64,000 nucleotides of DNA from Neocallimastix lanati (nom. inval.) (lineage: Eukaryota > Neocallimastigomycota > Neocallimastigomycetes > Neocallimastigales > Neocallimastigaceae): contig JACVTC010000206.1 of NCBI GenBank assembly GCA_016946835.1, forward strand, positions 25,001 through 89,000. Direction: 5' to 3'. Below are positions 1-13,790 of the stretch, one piece after another. The notes beneath the pieces are model-generated. The model was not told the origin of the DNA, searched no databases, and was given only the letters and a program-made list of their open reading frames with translations. The translations under genes were made by a program, and so were the position numbers. Position 1 is the stretch's first letter. Every line of letters starts with the position of its first letter.

Positions 1-1399
1 AAATTTAATTTGGAATTATATAATTCATTTGAATCATTTAAAAAAAAAAAATAGTAGTTAATATATATGATGGAAACCTATATATAAACATAATAATAAA
101 TAAATACAGGTGACGTCATAGGTAGTATCATTGAAATTATTAAATATAAAATCTTAGTTTACTTAATATTCTCAGAATTAGTAGGCCTAAGATAATTCTT
201 TTAAATATTAAATAAAAATTTTATATTATTAATTATTTAAATCTATATATGATTTATAATTTATAATTAAATAAATAAATAAATTCTATTTTCAATTTTT
301 GTAAATGGTAAATAACTTGAAATTGAGATTTTAATTCAGTTATATAAGTTCAACAAGAATTTGTTCTTTATTATTTATTTTAATTTTATAATTTTGTTAT
401 TTATCACGAATGTTGAGGTTCGGGACAGATTAATAATAAATATAGAAGTAAACACTAGAATGAAAAAAAAAAAAAATTAAAAATTAAAAATTAAAATAGA
501 TCTTTTTAAAATATTTTATTTATTTATTTATTTATTTAATAAAAATTTATTCAATTAAAACTAAAATTAAATTTTATAATAAGATTATATCTTTTTGATT
601 TTTTAATTCATTGATTTGATTGATTATTTTTCAAAATACAATTTTCTCATCTATTTATATTTTTTTTTTATCGTTAGAAATGGTCAAGCCATTTCTTTAT
701 AATATTTTAGAGTTACATGTTTGAATTGTATTTAAATTATAAATTCATAATCTATTCTATTATAATAAGTAATTATTATATATTATTAAATTCTAAACTA
801 TTTATTATTAATTGTAGTGATAATATATTTTAAAAATAATTTTATTATTTTTACAGAACTATTAGTAATAGAGTATCATTTAATTTTAATACTATTTTTA
901 AATAAAAGTATTTTAGATTATTATCTATTATTAATATTATTTATTATTATAAATGGGATGTATTTTGGAAGAAAGTATCACTAATTTTAATGACTAGGAT
1001 CATGAATTTAAGTAAAATATTTTTAAATCATTATTAATTATATTAATTTTATTAGTAATAAATTATCTGTATTAGTAATATTTGTAAAATAAAATTTTCC
1101 TTAATAATAAAATATTGATAGAATAAATTATATTAATAAAACTAGATATTGATAATAATATTGATAATAATATTGATATTAATAATATAGTATTATTTTT
1201 AATAATAAAATATTGATATTGATAAAGAATTTATATTAATAATAATAAATTTAATATTAGTAATAATTTGGCAGTAATAGAACATAAGAAAAGTTCTCCA
1301 AGTAAAGAAATAAATAATTTAATTTTAGTGGTTAAGTTATTTTTATGAAAAATAATAAAATTAACATTATTTGTTCATTCCTTAAACAAGATGCCCTCG
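1..1399. other. AT-rich flank, no gene recognised
   Basis: I find no coding signal. The stretch is short A/T repeats such as AATAATATTGATAATAAT near 1,140-1,260. Bases 64-80 (GATGGAAACCT core followed by a TATATA run) resemble a motif in the hairpin-rich block near 30,965 and 31,941, so a remnant of that repeat family may lie here. Confidence 0.5.
111..118. promoter_or_regulatory. CRE-like palindrome TGACGTCA
   Basis: A perfect 8-bp palindrome matching the ATF/CREB-type bZIP site. No gene start is visible next to it. TGACGTCC also occurs twice in the hairpin block (near 32,165 and 32,227), so it may be part of a repeat rather than a working promoter site. Confidence 0.2.
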
Positions 1400-4300
1400 C
1401 TAAGACTCAAGCTATACAGAAGCTGAGTTAAACTTGACTATGTTCTTCAAGTGAACATGGCAGTTCATTTGTATACCTGACTTAGGATCTGGCCAATGTT
1501 ACTGTGTTGAATTGTTTCTTAATTACTTGGGAGTGGTCCAACAAAGTATGGTTCTAACTTGGTTCGAGTAAAAATTCCTTACTAAGACTAAATCACCCAG
1601 GTTTTATTCTTTTTGGCCTGATTCATACTATTCTTTTTGTTCTCTACGAGTAGCCCAGTATTTATTTGCATTTTTTGATATTGGCCGCAGCTTCCATAGT
1701 CCATAAGTAGTTGATTGGCAAATTTTTCCAATTATAATTTCATCCGAAGATTTGTTTACAACCTTTAGTTGGTCTCGCAGCTATGTCAAAGGGTTGTTGG
1801 TCTTCTCGTCCATAAACAAGTTCAAAGCTTAGAGTGATTAGTAACCGAAATTTTTTGGTTGTACGAAAGAGCCCATAAAGCAGAAGGTAAAGACTTTGTC
1901 CTATTTCTTTTTGTTTATTTCCAAAAAAGTCTAAGTAGTAGTTTTCCAATTTCTTTATTTCGGTTTTTCTGTAAGACCATTTCGTTTCTGGATGATAAGT
2001 GGTACTGAACCTCACATATATACATCATAAAGATCTAGGAACATTTTTGTCCTATCGGAGTTGAATTGAACACCATTATCAGTTGTAATTGTTTTGAGGC
2101 ACACCATGTAACGAGAGAATACATTAATTAAAAAATTTTTATTACATCTTTTTGAAGTTACATTTTCAGTTGGCTCGGCTTCTACCCATTTTAATAAAAT
2201 AGTCCACCATTACTAAAAATATACTTATTATTGTTTGATGTTTTCTCTAGAAGTCCAATTATATCTAAATCTAAATAACGTGTAAAATACTTTCTTTAGG
2301 AAACTAATGACATCCCTAGATTCGATGGTAGAAAGTGGGTCAGCTTCAACCCATTTTGTCAGGTAGTCCACCAATACTATAATATAATGTATTGGTTTCC
2401 CTTTGTTAGTCTGAGGCAGCGGGCCTATGATTATCTAGTCCTACTTTTGTGAAAGGTCTACCCGGGTTTGGTTGGAATGATTTCAACGTAAGCATTTTGT
2501 GGTTGAGGCTTGAATTTTTTGACATTTATCACATGTGTTGATAATGTATTTAACGTCTAAGATCATGTTTATCCAAAAAAAATAGTCTCTTTTTAGACGA
2601 TTGTATATGTCTTGAATACACCTTTCGTGACCAACTCTGTGTGTATCAAGTATTTAGTTGTAGCTTTTGATTATCATTATTTAATTACCTTCCTATAAGT
2701 ACCAATTGTCTAAGTAATATTCTTCATCATTTATTGTAATAAATTTTGCTCTTAATAGGATTCAGTAAGTTTCCTTCATCAATAGATTTGATCTCCGACA
2801 AGATAGTTGAAACTATCGAATTGGAAGATTTTAATCTCGAGAGCGCATCTGCAAGCACATTCTTCTTGCCGGGTTCGTAGATTACTATCAACCTTTAAGC
2901 ATTTGAGAGTAGCAATACCCATCTGGTCTGCCTAGAGTTTATTAGTTTCCTTGTTCTTAAATAAACTTACTAACGGTTTATGGTCTGTGTACAACAAAGT
3001 ATAGTATGTGGGTTTCCTCCAATGTAGAATTTGAACTTTTCTTTATGCAGTATGCTGCCTGCGGTTCTCCTCAAGATCCGTGATTCCATAATTTTTGTTC
3101 TGGTGGCTTCAGAGATCCACTAATTATAATGGATGGATCGTTTCCTTGCCAAATTCATCTTTTTTATAGTAAAACTCCGCCAATGCCATCGAAAGATGCA
3201 TCCGTGCGTATTATAAATTGGTTCTTGAAAGTCAGGCATCATTAAAATTGGGAGCCGTCATCATCCTGTACTTCAACTCTTCGAAACTATCATTTTCAAC
3301 TTTTTCCCCCCCCCACTTGAATTCAACATTCTTCTTTAACAACTTAAATAAAGGGTTTCGCAATTCTAGCAAAGTTAAGAATAAATTTTACGATAATAGC
3401 CAATAGCACCGAGAAAAGATTGAAGTTGGGATGTAGTAGCTTAGGGGCAACCAATTGGGCTATAACCTTCACTTTATCTGATAATGGGCGAAATGTCATC
3501 AGTTGAAACAGTGTGTAACCCAACAATTCAACTTTATCTTTGAAAAAAAATGACATTTCTCTAAATTCAATTTGATACCGTTTTCCTTTAAGATGGTAAA
3601 AACACTTTCTCTAAATCTCTTTAAGTGGTCTTCAATAGTTTCGGAGAATATAATTAAGTCATCTATATATACGAAAAAGACATTTCCCGATTAGAGAGTA
3701 GAAGATTCGGTTCATTTCATTTCTCGTTGGAATGTTCCTTTGGGCAATTACATAACCCGAATGGCATTACGAGAAATTGGATAGTTCCCAAAAGCTAGTT
3801 TTTGGAATATCTTTTAGGTTCATTGGAATTTGATGGAACCCAGAAAATAGATCAATAGTAGTAAACACTTTAATTGTTTCGTCCTATATAAAGAAAAGAA
3901 TGTCATCAATTAGAGGAATGGCATAAGCATCCTTTAGCGTAACGTTGTTCAACTTCCGATAATCCACGCACATACGCCACTTACCATTCTTCTTAAGTAC
4001 TAAGAATGACGGGTGACGACCATGGTGAACTAGAGGGTTCAATTAATTTTATTGTTAAGTAGCTTGGTAATTTCAGCCTTTAATGCCTCAGCTTGAACTT
4101 TAGATAAACGGTAAAAGCTTTTTTGTTTAATTGGTTAAAGTATCTTTTTTCTAATGTGATTGAGTGTGGTAATAAATTTCGATCCGACTAATTCTTCTAT
4201 ATTTATGGCCAATACTTCCTTGTAGTCATTAAAAAAGGCGTCCTAATTGTCTTCGAATTCCTCTTGGAACCTGTTCTAGAATTTTTTCCAAGTAGAGCTT

Positions 4301-4430
4301 CTTTTCTCTTCGCTGACCAGCATGACTAATGATGACTTGGCAGATTTTCCTTTTAGATTTCTCTTTTCACAAATGAAGCAATGAAGTATTAGAATCGTTT
4401 GTTAAGTCAATTTGATTATTTTTATCTTGG
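1400..4430 (-). mobile_element. Decayed Ty3/gypsy retrotransposon pol
   Basis: On the minus strand the order is RT, RNase H, integrase, which is the Ty3/gypsy order. RT shows KWRMCVDYR (about 3,958-3,985) and the catalytic YIDD (3,658-3,669). RNase H shows an IRTDASFDGIGG-type start near 3,200, YTDHKPL (about 2,971-2,993) and EPGKKNVLADALSR (about 2,836-2,880). The integrase has an HHCC zinc region (about 2,545-2,640), VDYLTKWVEA (about 2,340-2,375), TTDNGVQF (about 2,063-2,090) and the C-terminal FELVYGR (about 1,800-1,830). A tail of the GDLVLVRN...VTLADP type runs to about 1,410. Many stops and frameshifts break it. Protease and gag are missing: homology stops at the TAA microsatellite at 4,437. 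I identified no LTRs. Confidence 0.88.
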
Positions 4431-4436
4431 ATCAGA

Positions 4437-4456
4437 TAATAATAATAATAATAAAA

Positions 4457-4519
<63 letters not shown>

Positions 4520-4573
4520 GAATAATAATAATAGAATAATAATAATAGATAATAATAATAATAATAATAATTA
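4437..4573. repeat. TAA trinucleotide microsatellite
   Basis: A nearly pure AAT/TAA repeat with a few interruptions, at the point where Ty3/gypsy homology ends. Similar tracts lie at about 5,704-5,753 and 57,575-57,636. Confidence 0.9.
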
Positions 4574-4716
4574 ATAAAATAATAACATAGAAAAATGAGA
4601 TTAACGTCCCTTAAAAAGAATATATATTTAAATTTATTAATAATAGTATAGAAAATCAAAAAAAAATTTTTTTTTTTTTAGTCAAAATATTTTACACTGT
4701 ATTACTGCTGATATTT

Positions 4717-4752
<36 letters not shown>

Positions 4753-4987
4753 AAATAAAAATAAAAATAAAAATTTCGTAAAAATTTTTTTTTAAAATAG
4801 GATATTAAATCTTCCACTATTTCTTGAAAAAAAAAATAAAAAATAAAAAAAAAAAAGAAAAGACCATTTTATATATTATATTATAATATAATATTATTCA
4901 AAAAAAAAAATAAAAAATAAAAAATAAAAAAAAAATAAAAAAGATAAAGAAACTTAACCAAGGCAAGGTCCAATAGTTGTATATAGT

Positions 4988-5021
<34 letters not shown>

Positions 5022-5384
5022 ATTACAAATCTAATGGTACAGAAGGTAGACTTAGACTTGTTACCTCAACTTCATTTTTCTGACTTGTAAGATAAGATAA
5101 GATAGAAAGATAAGATAGGAAGATAAGAGAGATGATACAGACAAATTCAAGTAGAAATGAAAGTAGATATGGTTATACCTGCTATAAAAATATCCTAAAG
5201 GGATACTGATAAAAGTCTTTTTTTTTTTTTTTTACAAGATGCAATATAATAAAACCAAATATTCTATTATTATTATTAGATGTTTCAATTTCTATGAAAA
5301 GGTTGATTATGAATAATCCAAATAATAAAAGGAACAGTAATATTTTCTTTCCTTTTTTTTGGTCAAGGAGCAAAAAAAAAAACA

Positions 5385-5482
5385 ATAATCAATGGAGATT
5401 ATAAATTAAATATCTGTGAAAAAAAAAAAAAAAAAAAAAAAAAAAACGATGATCAATGGAGATTATAGATTAAATATTTGTG

Positions 5483-5511
<29 letters not shown>
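5385..5511. repeat. Direct duplication separated by poly-A
   Basis: A segment of about 32 bases beginning ATCAATGGAGATTATA occurs at 5,388-5,418 and again at 5,453-5,482. Each copy is followed by a poly-A run of about 30 bases. The copies differ at few positions. Confidence 0.85.
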
Positions 5512-5515
<4 letters not shown>

Positions 5516-5703
5516 TTTCCTTGATGTGTGTGTGGGGTGTGTGTGTGTAGAGGGTGGTGGTTAGAACTTTATTTTAATAATGCACTTTTTTTTTTTTATA
5601 GAGAGAGAAGCCAAATTAAATCATCATTTCATTCTAAAAAAAAAAGGTTCATTTTTAGAAATAAGAAGAGATTATTATTTTTTGACCAAATGGAATAGAT
5701 GAT

Positions 5704-5760
<57 letters not shown>

Positions 5761-8700
5761 CACATTTTTTATGTGATCAAATAGTCAGACTCATGGTTTT
5801 TTTTTTTCAATACCTATTCTTGGATTTGGATTTGTTAAGAGAATTTTCTTTTAATCATTTACAAAAAAAAAAATATATATATATATATATATTAATGAAA
5901 ATGGATCATCATCATCATTTCCAAGGTTTATAAGTAATTTCAAAGATAATTGCATTTTCTGCTTCTGTAAAAAAAAAAAAAATATTTGAAAGCTGAATAA
6001 GAAATCCTTTTTAATTTTTTTTTTTTTAATTTTTTTTAATTTTTTTTTTTTTATTTTTTTACAAAAACTAAAGATTATTCATCGTCATTAATTAATTAAA
6101 AATGTAAATATTAAATAATAGTTGTTAAATTTCTTTATTTTATTTTATTTTATTTTATTTTTATTTTATTTTATTAAAAAATTATTATAACAGTAAAAAT
6201 ATATATATATATATATTATATTATTTTTATCTTTTAAATAAGCAGTATTCAATATAAAAAATAATATATATATATATATATATATAAAAGTAGTTCTTAG
6301 TAAAAATATATAAAAATTATAATAAAAATAAGGTATAAAAGAGAGTTCCAATGAAAAAAAATATAAAATATTTAAAATAAAAAAAAAAAAGTTTCATTTT
6401 ATATATAAAATTTTTATAAAAAAAAATTATACTTGAAAAAAAATAGCTTAATAATTATAAAAAAAAAAAAATAAAGGGATTATATCATCAAATGGATAAT
6501 TTAATTATATAATTATTAAAATAAATTTTATATTCACTATAAATAAAAATTAAAAAATAAACTATAAATAAAAATAAACTATAAATAAAAATAAAATATA
6601 AATTTATATATAAAATAATGATGAATATATTAATAAAAAAAAAAAAAGATTTATATCCAATGGATGATTCAAATAAATCTATCATTATTTAAAAATTAAA
6701 CATTAATAAGTATCTTAGGCTTACACCCTTAAATAATTACTAGGTTATGATAGTCAACATTGTAATATTTCTATTCTTATTAATTAAAAAAAAAAAAGTG
6801 ATAAATAAAAAAAAAAAAAATTTATAATTTAATATATAATTTTTTTTTTATTTTATTTTATTTTATTTTATTTTTATAGAGTTATGCAGATAATGAAATA
6901 AATAATAATTTTAAGTAATGATTATTATTGTTCTATTTGAATAAATAAATATTAGGTTTATAATAATGTATTATTTCAGCATATATAAACTTTAAAAAAG
7001 TTTTTTTTTATTTATACAATATTTTTTATTATGAATGGAAAGATATTTGAATCTATTTGTCCTTAATATTATTGTTATTTGTCGTCAAATAATATTAATT
7101 TATTTAATTATATTATAATAGTCTCTTAAATTTTTTTTATCCTATTTATATATTAAAATAATAAAACAAATTAAGATGTAAAAAAAAAAAATAATTAAAT
7201 CATTAAAATAGGCTAATTATTGAGGGTTTTATTTATTTAATAATAATCTTTTTATTAAATAGAAATATTAAATAATATTATTTATTTATTTATTAATTAA
7301 TTATTTTCTGTTAATTAGTATTTTATTTTACATATTATTTCAATATATTTAAATGTTATTCATTAAATATAGAAATTTAGAACACATTAATAAATATATA
7401 TAGATATTTTTTTTTATGGAATGAGATTAAAGAGAAAGGAAGAGGATAGACCATCGGGCCTTCAATCTTTTTCCTATAAACGTATCAGATCCTCATTGGT
7501 TTTTTTTTTTGTTTTTTTTTTTTGTTTTTTTTTGACATACTATTTTGGTGTCGACGAAGAACCAAGACCAAGAGTGGAGCTCAGTCTATCATTGTTGAGT
7601 GTCTATGTTAAACGAAAAAAAAATATAAGTCAAAATTAGTTAATTTTTGATAAAAATTTTCTTAAAAAAAAAAAAAAAAAAAAAAATAGAAAATATATTA
7701 ATTTTTTTTTAATTTCTTATGACCAAAAACCATTGGAAAAAGAAAATAAAAAAATTGTAAAAAAAAAAATAGGAGTTTGTTTAAAAGAAAAAATATTTAT
7801 ATATATATATTAAATTTTTTTTTTTCTTATGACCTAGGAGAATATCTTAAAAAAAGGAAGACTCACTAAAAAAAAAAAAAAAAATTAGAAGAAAATTAAG
7901 AGATTGTAAAAAAAAAAAAAAGGAAAAATAATTAAAACAGAAAATGAGGACTTTTTTTTCAAATGATTTATAATGTATATTTTTATTTTTATTTATTTTT
8001 TTTTTAAAAAAAAATCTTTTGCTTCTAAAAAAAAAAAAAAAAAAAAAAAAAATTGTTTTTTTTAAAAATTTTTAAATTTTGATTCATAAATTAAAATAAA
8101 ATAAAATAAAATAAATTAAATTAAATTAAATATATATAAAATAAAAACAAAAAAAAAATAAAATAAAATAATAAAAATAAAATAATAAAAATAAAAAAAA
8201 AAAATAAAAAATTTTGAAAAAAAAATCCAATTTTTTTTTTTTTTTAATTTTTAGAATAATAAGAAAAACTTTTTTTAACTCACAAAAAATAGAAGAGAAC
8301 GCTTTAATAAAATAAAAATTTTTTATATGATATAATATCATTTATCATTTAGATCTCCATCTTTTTTATTTTTTTTTTATTTTATCTATATATATAGAGA
8401 TATGTATATAAGATTAAAAGTTCAATTTTATTCTTGTTGTTAAAGAGTAGTAATAAATAATAGTTAACGTTTTCTTCTTTTAATAATATTTTTTATCTCT
8501 TATTAAATATATTTTGATTGAAGGATAGATTAAAAATATTTTTGTCTTCTAACCCTTAAATTAAATCAATAAAAATAAAAAAAAAAATTAAAAAATAAAA
8601 AAGTTTAAAAAAAATTTTAAAAATTTTTAAATAAAATTAAAAAAAAAAAAATTTAATTTTAAAAAATTTTTTTTTATTTTCTCTCTAAATTCTAAATTAA

Positions 8701-9112
8701 AGAATTTTCTAAAGAAAACAAAATCGGATAAATTTCATCCATCTTTAAAAAAAAAAAAAAATTTAAAAATTTTAATAAAAAAATTTTAATTTAACAGAAT
8801 TTTAATTTAACAAAAATAAAAAATAAAAAATAATAAAAAAGAAAAAAAAAAAAAATTTTTTTGATTTTCAATTTCCTTATTATTAAATAGTTTTAACTTT
8901 TTTTTTTTTTAAAAAAAAAAAAATTAATATTTGCTATAACTGTTATTATTTATTATTATTTATTGTAAATACAATCATTTTATTATTATTATTATAAATA
9001 CAATCTTTTTATTATTATTTATTATTATTATAAATACAATCTTTTTATTATTATTTATTATTATTATTATTATATTATTTATTATTATTATTTATTTATT
9101 TATTTTTTGTTT

Positions 9113-9186
9113 ATTTATTATTTATTATTTATTATTTATTATTTATTATTTATTATTTATTATTTATTATTTATTATTTATTATTA
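9113..9186. repeat. Minisatellite, 7-bp ATTATTT unit
   Basis: About ten head-to-tail copies of ATTATTT within a longer TTATT-rich tract (8,940-9,190). Confidence 0.85.
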
Positions 9187-9479
9187 AATTATTATTTTTT
9201 AATACATTCATTGTTTAAAAAGAAATTAATAAAAAAAAATAACAAAAAAATAACAAAAAAATTATAAAATCAAAAAAAAAAAAAAAAAAAAAAATAAAAA
9301 TTTTGAAAATTTAAAATAATAATAAAGTTTATAGGTTATATTCAAGTTATACCAATAACTTCTCTCACTTAGATATTGTGAAATTTAATCTTTTACTAAT
9401 TATAATTATAAAAACTTTAAACAATTACATAGCTTAAAATAATTATAATCCAATACAAAAAAAAAAAAAAAAAAAGATA

Positions 9480-9935
9480 TCTCCATTTTTTTTGGAGATA
9501 AATTCAATAAATGACTAAGGAAGGATGCTTTTTTTTAGGATGAAAATGATTATTTTCAAAGGTCAAAATGTTGATTATGGTATCATAAATGATAATGTTT
9601 TAAAATAATAATAAAACTTATTATATATTATCTTTTTTTTTTTTTTTTTATTTTTTTGATGGTCAACGTCAAAACTCAAAGAATTCTAATAGGCAAGATG
9701 GTTTCATTTTTTTTGATAGAAATGGTAAGGTTTTCAATGAAGAAAAAGGTTTCCTTGGTATATACACATTACTTTTATGACCGAGAAAGTATAATTATTT
9801 GTTCTGTTCTTTATTATAAAAGAAAAAGTATTAAAATTTATACATACATCTTTAAAAAATCAAAAATGCTGAAAAGTGTTGAAGATAAAAAAGATTTTTA
9901 TATCCATTATAAAATTGAAAAGGGGTCCTAAATGG
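9480..9935 (+). pseudogene. Possible decayed gene remnant, unknown
   Basis: This is less AT-extreme than its surroundings. A 91-codon open frame occupies 9,656-9,931, but another frame reads more naturally as protein (residues like DGQRQNSKNSNRQDGFIFFDRNGKVF, split here for length: DGQRQNSKNSN then RQDGFIFFDRNGKVF). I recognise no family. It may be a frame-shifted gene piece or chance. Confidence 0.2.
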
Positions 9936-10308
9936 ATTAATCTTCCTTGGAGAAAAAAAAAAAAAAAAGAATATTGTTAAGTCTGAAAGATGAACAAATC
10001 ATTTATGAAACATATTTAGATATCTATAAAAATGGAAGATCAGTTCAGTTTTATTGCCACTAATGGTAAAAAAAAATGTATAGGAATAACAACCATGGTA
10101 AAAAAAAAAAAATTATAATTAAAAAAAATTCTTTGAATCGAGAATATTAAAATCAATTCTGATATTCAATTTTATTCACTAGTATATATTAAATAATAAT
10201 ATTTAAAATGTTTTTTTATTTGTCACTCAAAATATTATTATTATTACATTAAAAAAAAAAAAGAGAGAGAGAGAAAAGACTAAAAACAAAATAATTAAAA
10301 ATTTAAGT

Positions 10309-10380
10309 ATTATAATTACTTGAATTTATAATTACTTGAATTTATAATTACTTGAATTTATAATTACTTGAATTTATAAT
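10309..10380. repeat. Minisatellite, 16-bp unit
   Basis: Four to five perfect head-to-tail copies of a 16-base unit containing TAATTACTTGAATTTA. Confidence 0.9.
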
Positions 10381-10435
10381 ATTTAAATTTATTAATTATT
10401 TTGTTAATTTAAATATTAATTATATAATTTTCAAT

Positions 10436-10479
<44 letters not shown>

Positions 10480-11031
10480 CTAAATTTTTTTATACTAAAT
10501 ATTAAAAATATAATTAAAATATATAAAAATTATTTATTGATAAAATCCAATTTATTTATTTATTTATAGAAATATATTTAAATAAGTATTTGTTTATAAT
10601 TAAAATTATATAAATAATTAAAAAAAATATTGAATAATTCTTTTTATAATTTATTATGTCATTATATATTCCTTTTTTTTTTAAAAAATATAAAATAATT
10701 TATTTGTTTGTGCATCTAATTAATCATAGTAATCATATTAGTTATTATTTTTATAAACAAACAATAATGAATAGTAGTTTTATGGTAATATCAAAAGAAG
10801 TTTTTTTTTTATTTTTATTTTTTTTTTTTTTAATTGATTTGAAATATTATAAATTTTTTTTTTTTTTAAGAACTTTTCCAATAATTTTTTTTTTTAACTT
10901 TAATTCCTATTAAATGACTGATTAAATAATTTTCTGTTATTTCATAATAAAAATTTTTTTTTTTTTTTTTTTTTTTTGTAATGAAAACTATTTGATACCA
11001 TTAAATAATTAAATAATTAATAAATTTTTTT

Positions 11032-11178
11032 ATTTTATATTTTATATTTTATATTTTATATTTTATATTTTATATTTTATATTTTATATATTTTATATTT
11101 TATATTTTATATTTTATATTTTATATTTTATATTTAATATTTTATATTTTATATTTTATATTTTATATTTTATATTTA
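11032..11178. repeat. Minisatellite, 7-bp TTTTATA unit
   Basis: About twenty head-to-tail copies of TTTTATA with one or two variant units. It is internal and lacks a G-rich strand, so it is not a telomere. Confidence 0.9.
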
Positions 11179-12449
11179 ACTTTTGATATAAAAAATGAAA
11201 AAAAATAAAAAAAAAACTTTTAATAATTAATAAAATTATTATTTTATTAATCATTATATAAAATTTAATTAATAAATCATGAAATTATCATCATAAATTC
11301 TATACAAATACATAAATTTTATGGAAAGTCCATAACTTGATAAATTTCTCTCCAGATACAACCAGTTTAAAAGAAAAATTTATACCAACAAGACCACATT
11401 ATTATTACTTTATTAAAAGTGTAAAAGTGACCTTTTATTATTGATATTTTACCCTTTAAAATATAAAATAATAGTTTTTAATCTATTTAACCTAGACCTC
11501 AAATAAAAAATAAAAATAAAATAATTTTTCATAAAATAACACTAATAATTAGTATACACGTTTTATTAATTATACTAGTTAATTTTTATATATTTTATTT
11601 TATTTATTAATATTAATATTATTAATATTTCATTATTAAATTCTCCTCTTTCTTTTCTTTTTCTTCTCTTCTTCAAAAAAAAAATAAACAAAAAGACTTT
11701 ATTATTATTATTATTATTGTTATTATTATTATTATTATTAAAGAACAAAGTTTTAAAAGATTTATTCTATTTTCTAATCTATTTAATAATTGAATAATTA
11801 ACTTCTATTATTAAAAAATAAAATTTTATATTTTATATGTTCATGAGAATACAATTTTTATACATTAATTTCCTACATTAAAACAATATTTTGATAAAAT
11901 TTTATATAAAAAATATTATATTAAAATATTTTTTTTTATTTTATTATTAATTAAATTCATAATTTTCTTATCAAGAACAAAAGTAAATTAAAATAAATAA
12001 TTTATTATTCATTTCTTATAACATTTTATTTTATTTTATTTTATTTTTATTATTTTATTTTTATTTTATTTTATTTTTATTTTATTTTATTCTTTTTTTA
12101 TTGTATTATAATTTTTTTTTTTAATTAATAAAATAAATAATTTCTTGTCTTTTTTAAAAAAAAAAAAAGTTATTCAAAGAAACCGAGTTATATTACCAAT
12201 ACAAAAAAAAAAAAAAAAAAAAAAATACATGAAGGTCAATTTAAAGTTTTTTTTTTTTTTATAAAGTCCCTTTTCCAAATATTATAAAATATAATAATCT
12301 ATATATATATATAAATCATTTCAATTAAATTTATTTAAATATATAAATCCTATTTATTTATTTATTTATTTATTATATATTATATTATATTATATTATAC
12401 GAAATAAAAATTATAGATACCTATATAAAATAATAATAATAAAAATAAT

Positions 12450-12480
<31 letters not shown>

Positions 12481-12605
12481 TATTTATATAAAGATATATA
12501 GATATATAAGTACAGAAAAATATGATATTGGAATTTTTTTTTTTCTTGCCCTCCCTCAATGATGGAACCTAAGCTGGCTGTCGGGTTTTTCTGAGGGGAT
12601 CATTT

Positions 12606-12636
<31 letters not shown>

Positions 12637-13083
12637 ACCAATTGTCAAAAAAAAAAACAAAAATCTACATCATCAATCAATGTCTTTTAATGTTAAAAAT
12701 TTTAATCATTGCGTTTTCGTTTCGTTTCATTTCTCTCCTTTTTTTTTTTTTTTTTTTTTTTAAATTCAGACAAAAAATTTCTCGTTTCTAGGCTAATTTA
12801 ATATATATATTTCATCTACACAGTATAAAATAGACAGCCAACGTCCATATACATTTCAATAATTTTATTTATTCGAAATCAAATTTTGATGATGTATACA
12901 TGGATCACTTTTTTTTTTTTTTTAATCTTATAAAAAAAATCTTTTTATTTTTTTTTTAATAATTTTTCTATTTAGTTTTAATTATTCTCATTACCTTAAC
13001 CTTACCTACTTGCTTGCGCTTACTTCAGTTCCATTTAGATGTGCCCTTTTTTTTTTTTTTTAAAAAATTTCCAAAAAACAAAA

Positions 13084-13117
<34 letters not shown>

Positions 13118-13200
13118 TATTTTTAAGTAATACCAATAAAAAAAAAATTTATATATCTATCTATCTGTTTTTAAAAATAAAATTTTTTTTTTTTTTTTTT

Positions 13201-13316
13201 TGTATTAGTTAAAGAATTTGAACCTATTTTTGAAAACAATTATTGTCTGTTTTTTTTTTTTTTTTTTGTATTAGTTAAAGAATTTGAACCTATTTTTGAA
13301 AACAATTATTGTCTGT
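13201..13316. repeat. Tandem duplication, 66-bp period
   Basis: A 50-base core beginning TGTATTAGTTAAAGAATTTG at 13,201 is repeated without visible change at 13,267. The copies are separated by poly-T. The identity suggests a recent duplication. Confidence 0.9.
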
Positions 13317-13359
13317 TTTTTTTTTTTTTTTTTTTTTTTTTGTAAAAAAAAAAAAATAT

Positions 13360-13600
13360 TTGAAATGGTAGTTTTGATACATACTACTACTCATTGGATT
13401 GGGTTCAATGTTTTTGTTGAAAAATGGCATCGTCTACCCATGTCCAACCTGATGTTCACATGGAACCTTTCTCCACTTCAGTCTTCAAAGTTCTCATTTG
13501 AATATTTGCTACTACCATCATCGTCGTGTCGTCTTGGCCATTACAAATCATCATTATTTATTCCAAGACCTAGAATTAGGATTAATTAAATATTGAATGG
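13360..13600 (+). other. GC-richer island with a short open frame
   Basis: An open frame reading about 74 residues from the ATG at 13,365 (MVVLIHTTTHWIGFN...) ends at 13,589. The base mix is much less AT-extreme than the flanks. No motif is recognised, and the minus strand also has partial open frames. It may be a small gene, a gene remnant or an upstream regulatory region. Confidence 0.2.
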
Positions 13601-13759
13601 GAATCCTTTGGAGTTGTTTGATTTTTTCTTTTTTTTTCTTTTTTTTTTTTTTTTTTGTTATTGAACTTTTTTTTTTTAAAAAAAAAAGATTTACAAAAGA
13701 ATAATTCCATATTTGAATAGGAAGTTTTTTATTCTTTATAACTTTTGAATTATCTTTTT

Positions 13760-13790
<31 letters not shown>

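Larger units (their letters stand above)
4574..9479. other. AT-rich spacer with homopolymer runs
   Basis: I see no supportable gene. The stretch holds poly-A and poly-T runs of 20-40 bases (for example 4,719-4,750 and 4,990-5,019), (TA)n near 6,195-6,290, and TTTTA-type repeats. Somewhat less AT-rich islands at about 5,030-5,180 and 7,420-7,620 have short open frames without recognisable motifs. They could be remnants of genes or promoters. Confidence 0.6.

Noticed and set aside
4432-4659. Open frame on the minus strand, Ile/Tyr-rich
   Set aside because: It is a translation of the TAA microsatellite.
7421-7639. 72-codon plus-strand open frame
   Set aside because: The centre is a poly-T run read as Phe, with no motif. 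The composition patch is noted but no gene is called.
11032-11178. TTTTATA array as a possible telomere repeat
   Set aside because: It is internal and lacks the G-rich strand typical of telomeres.
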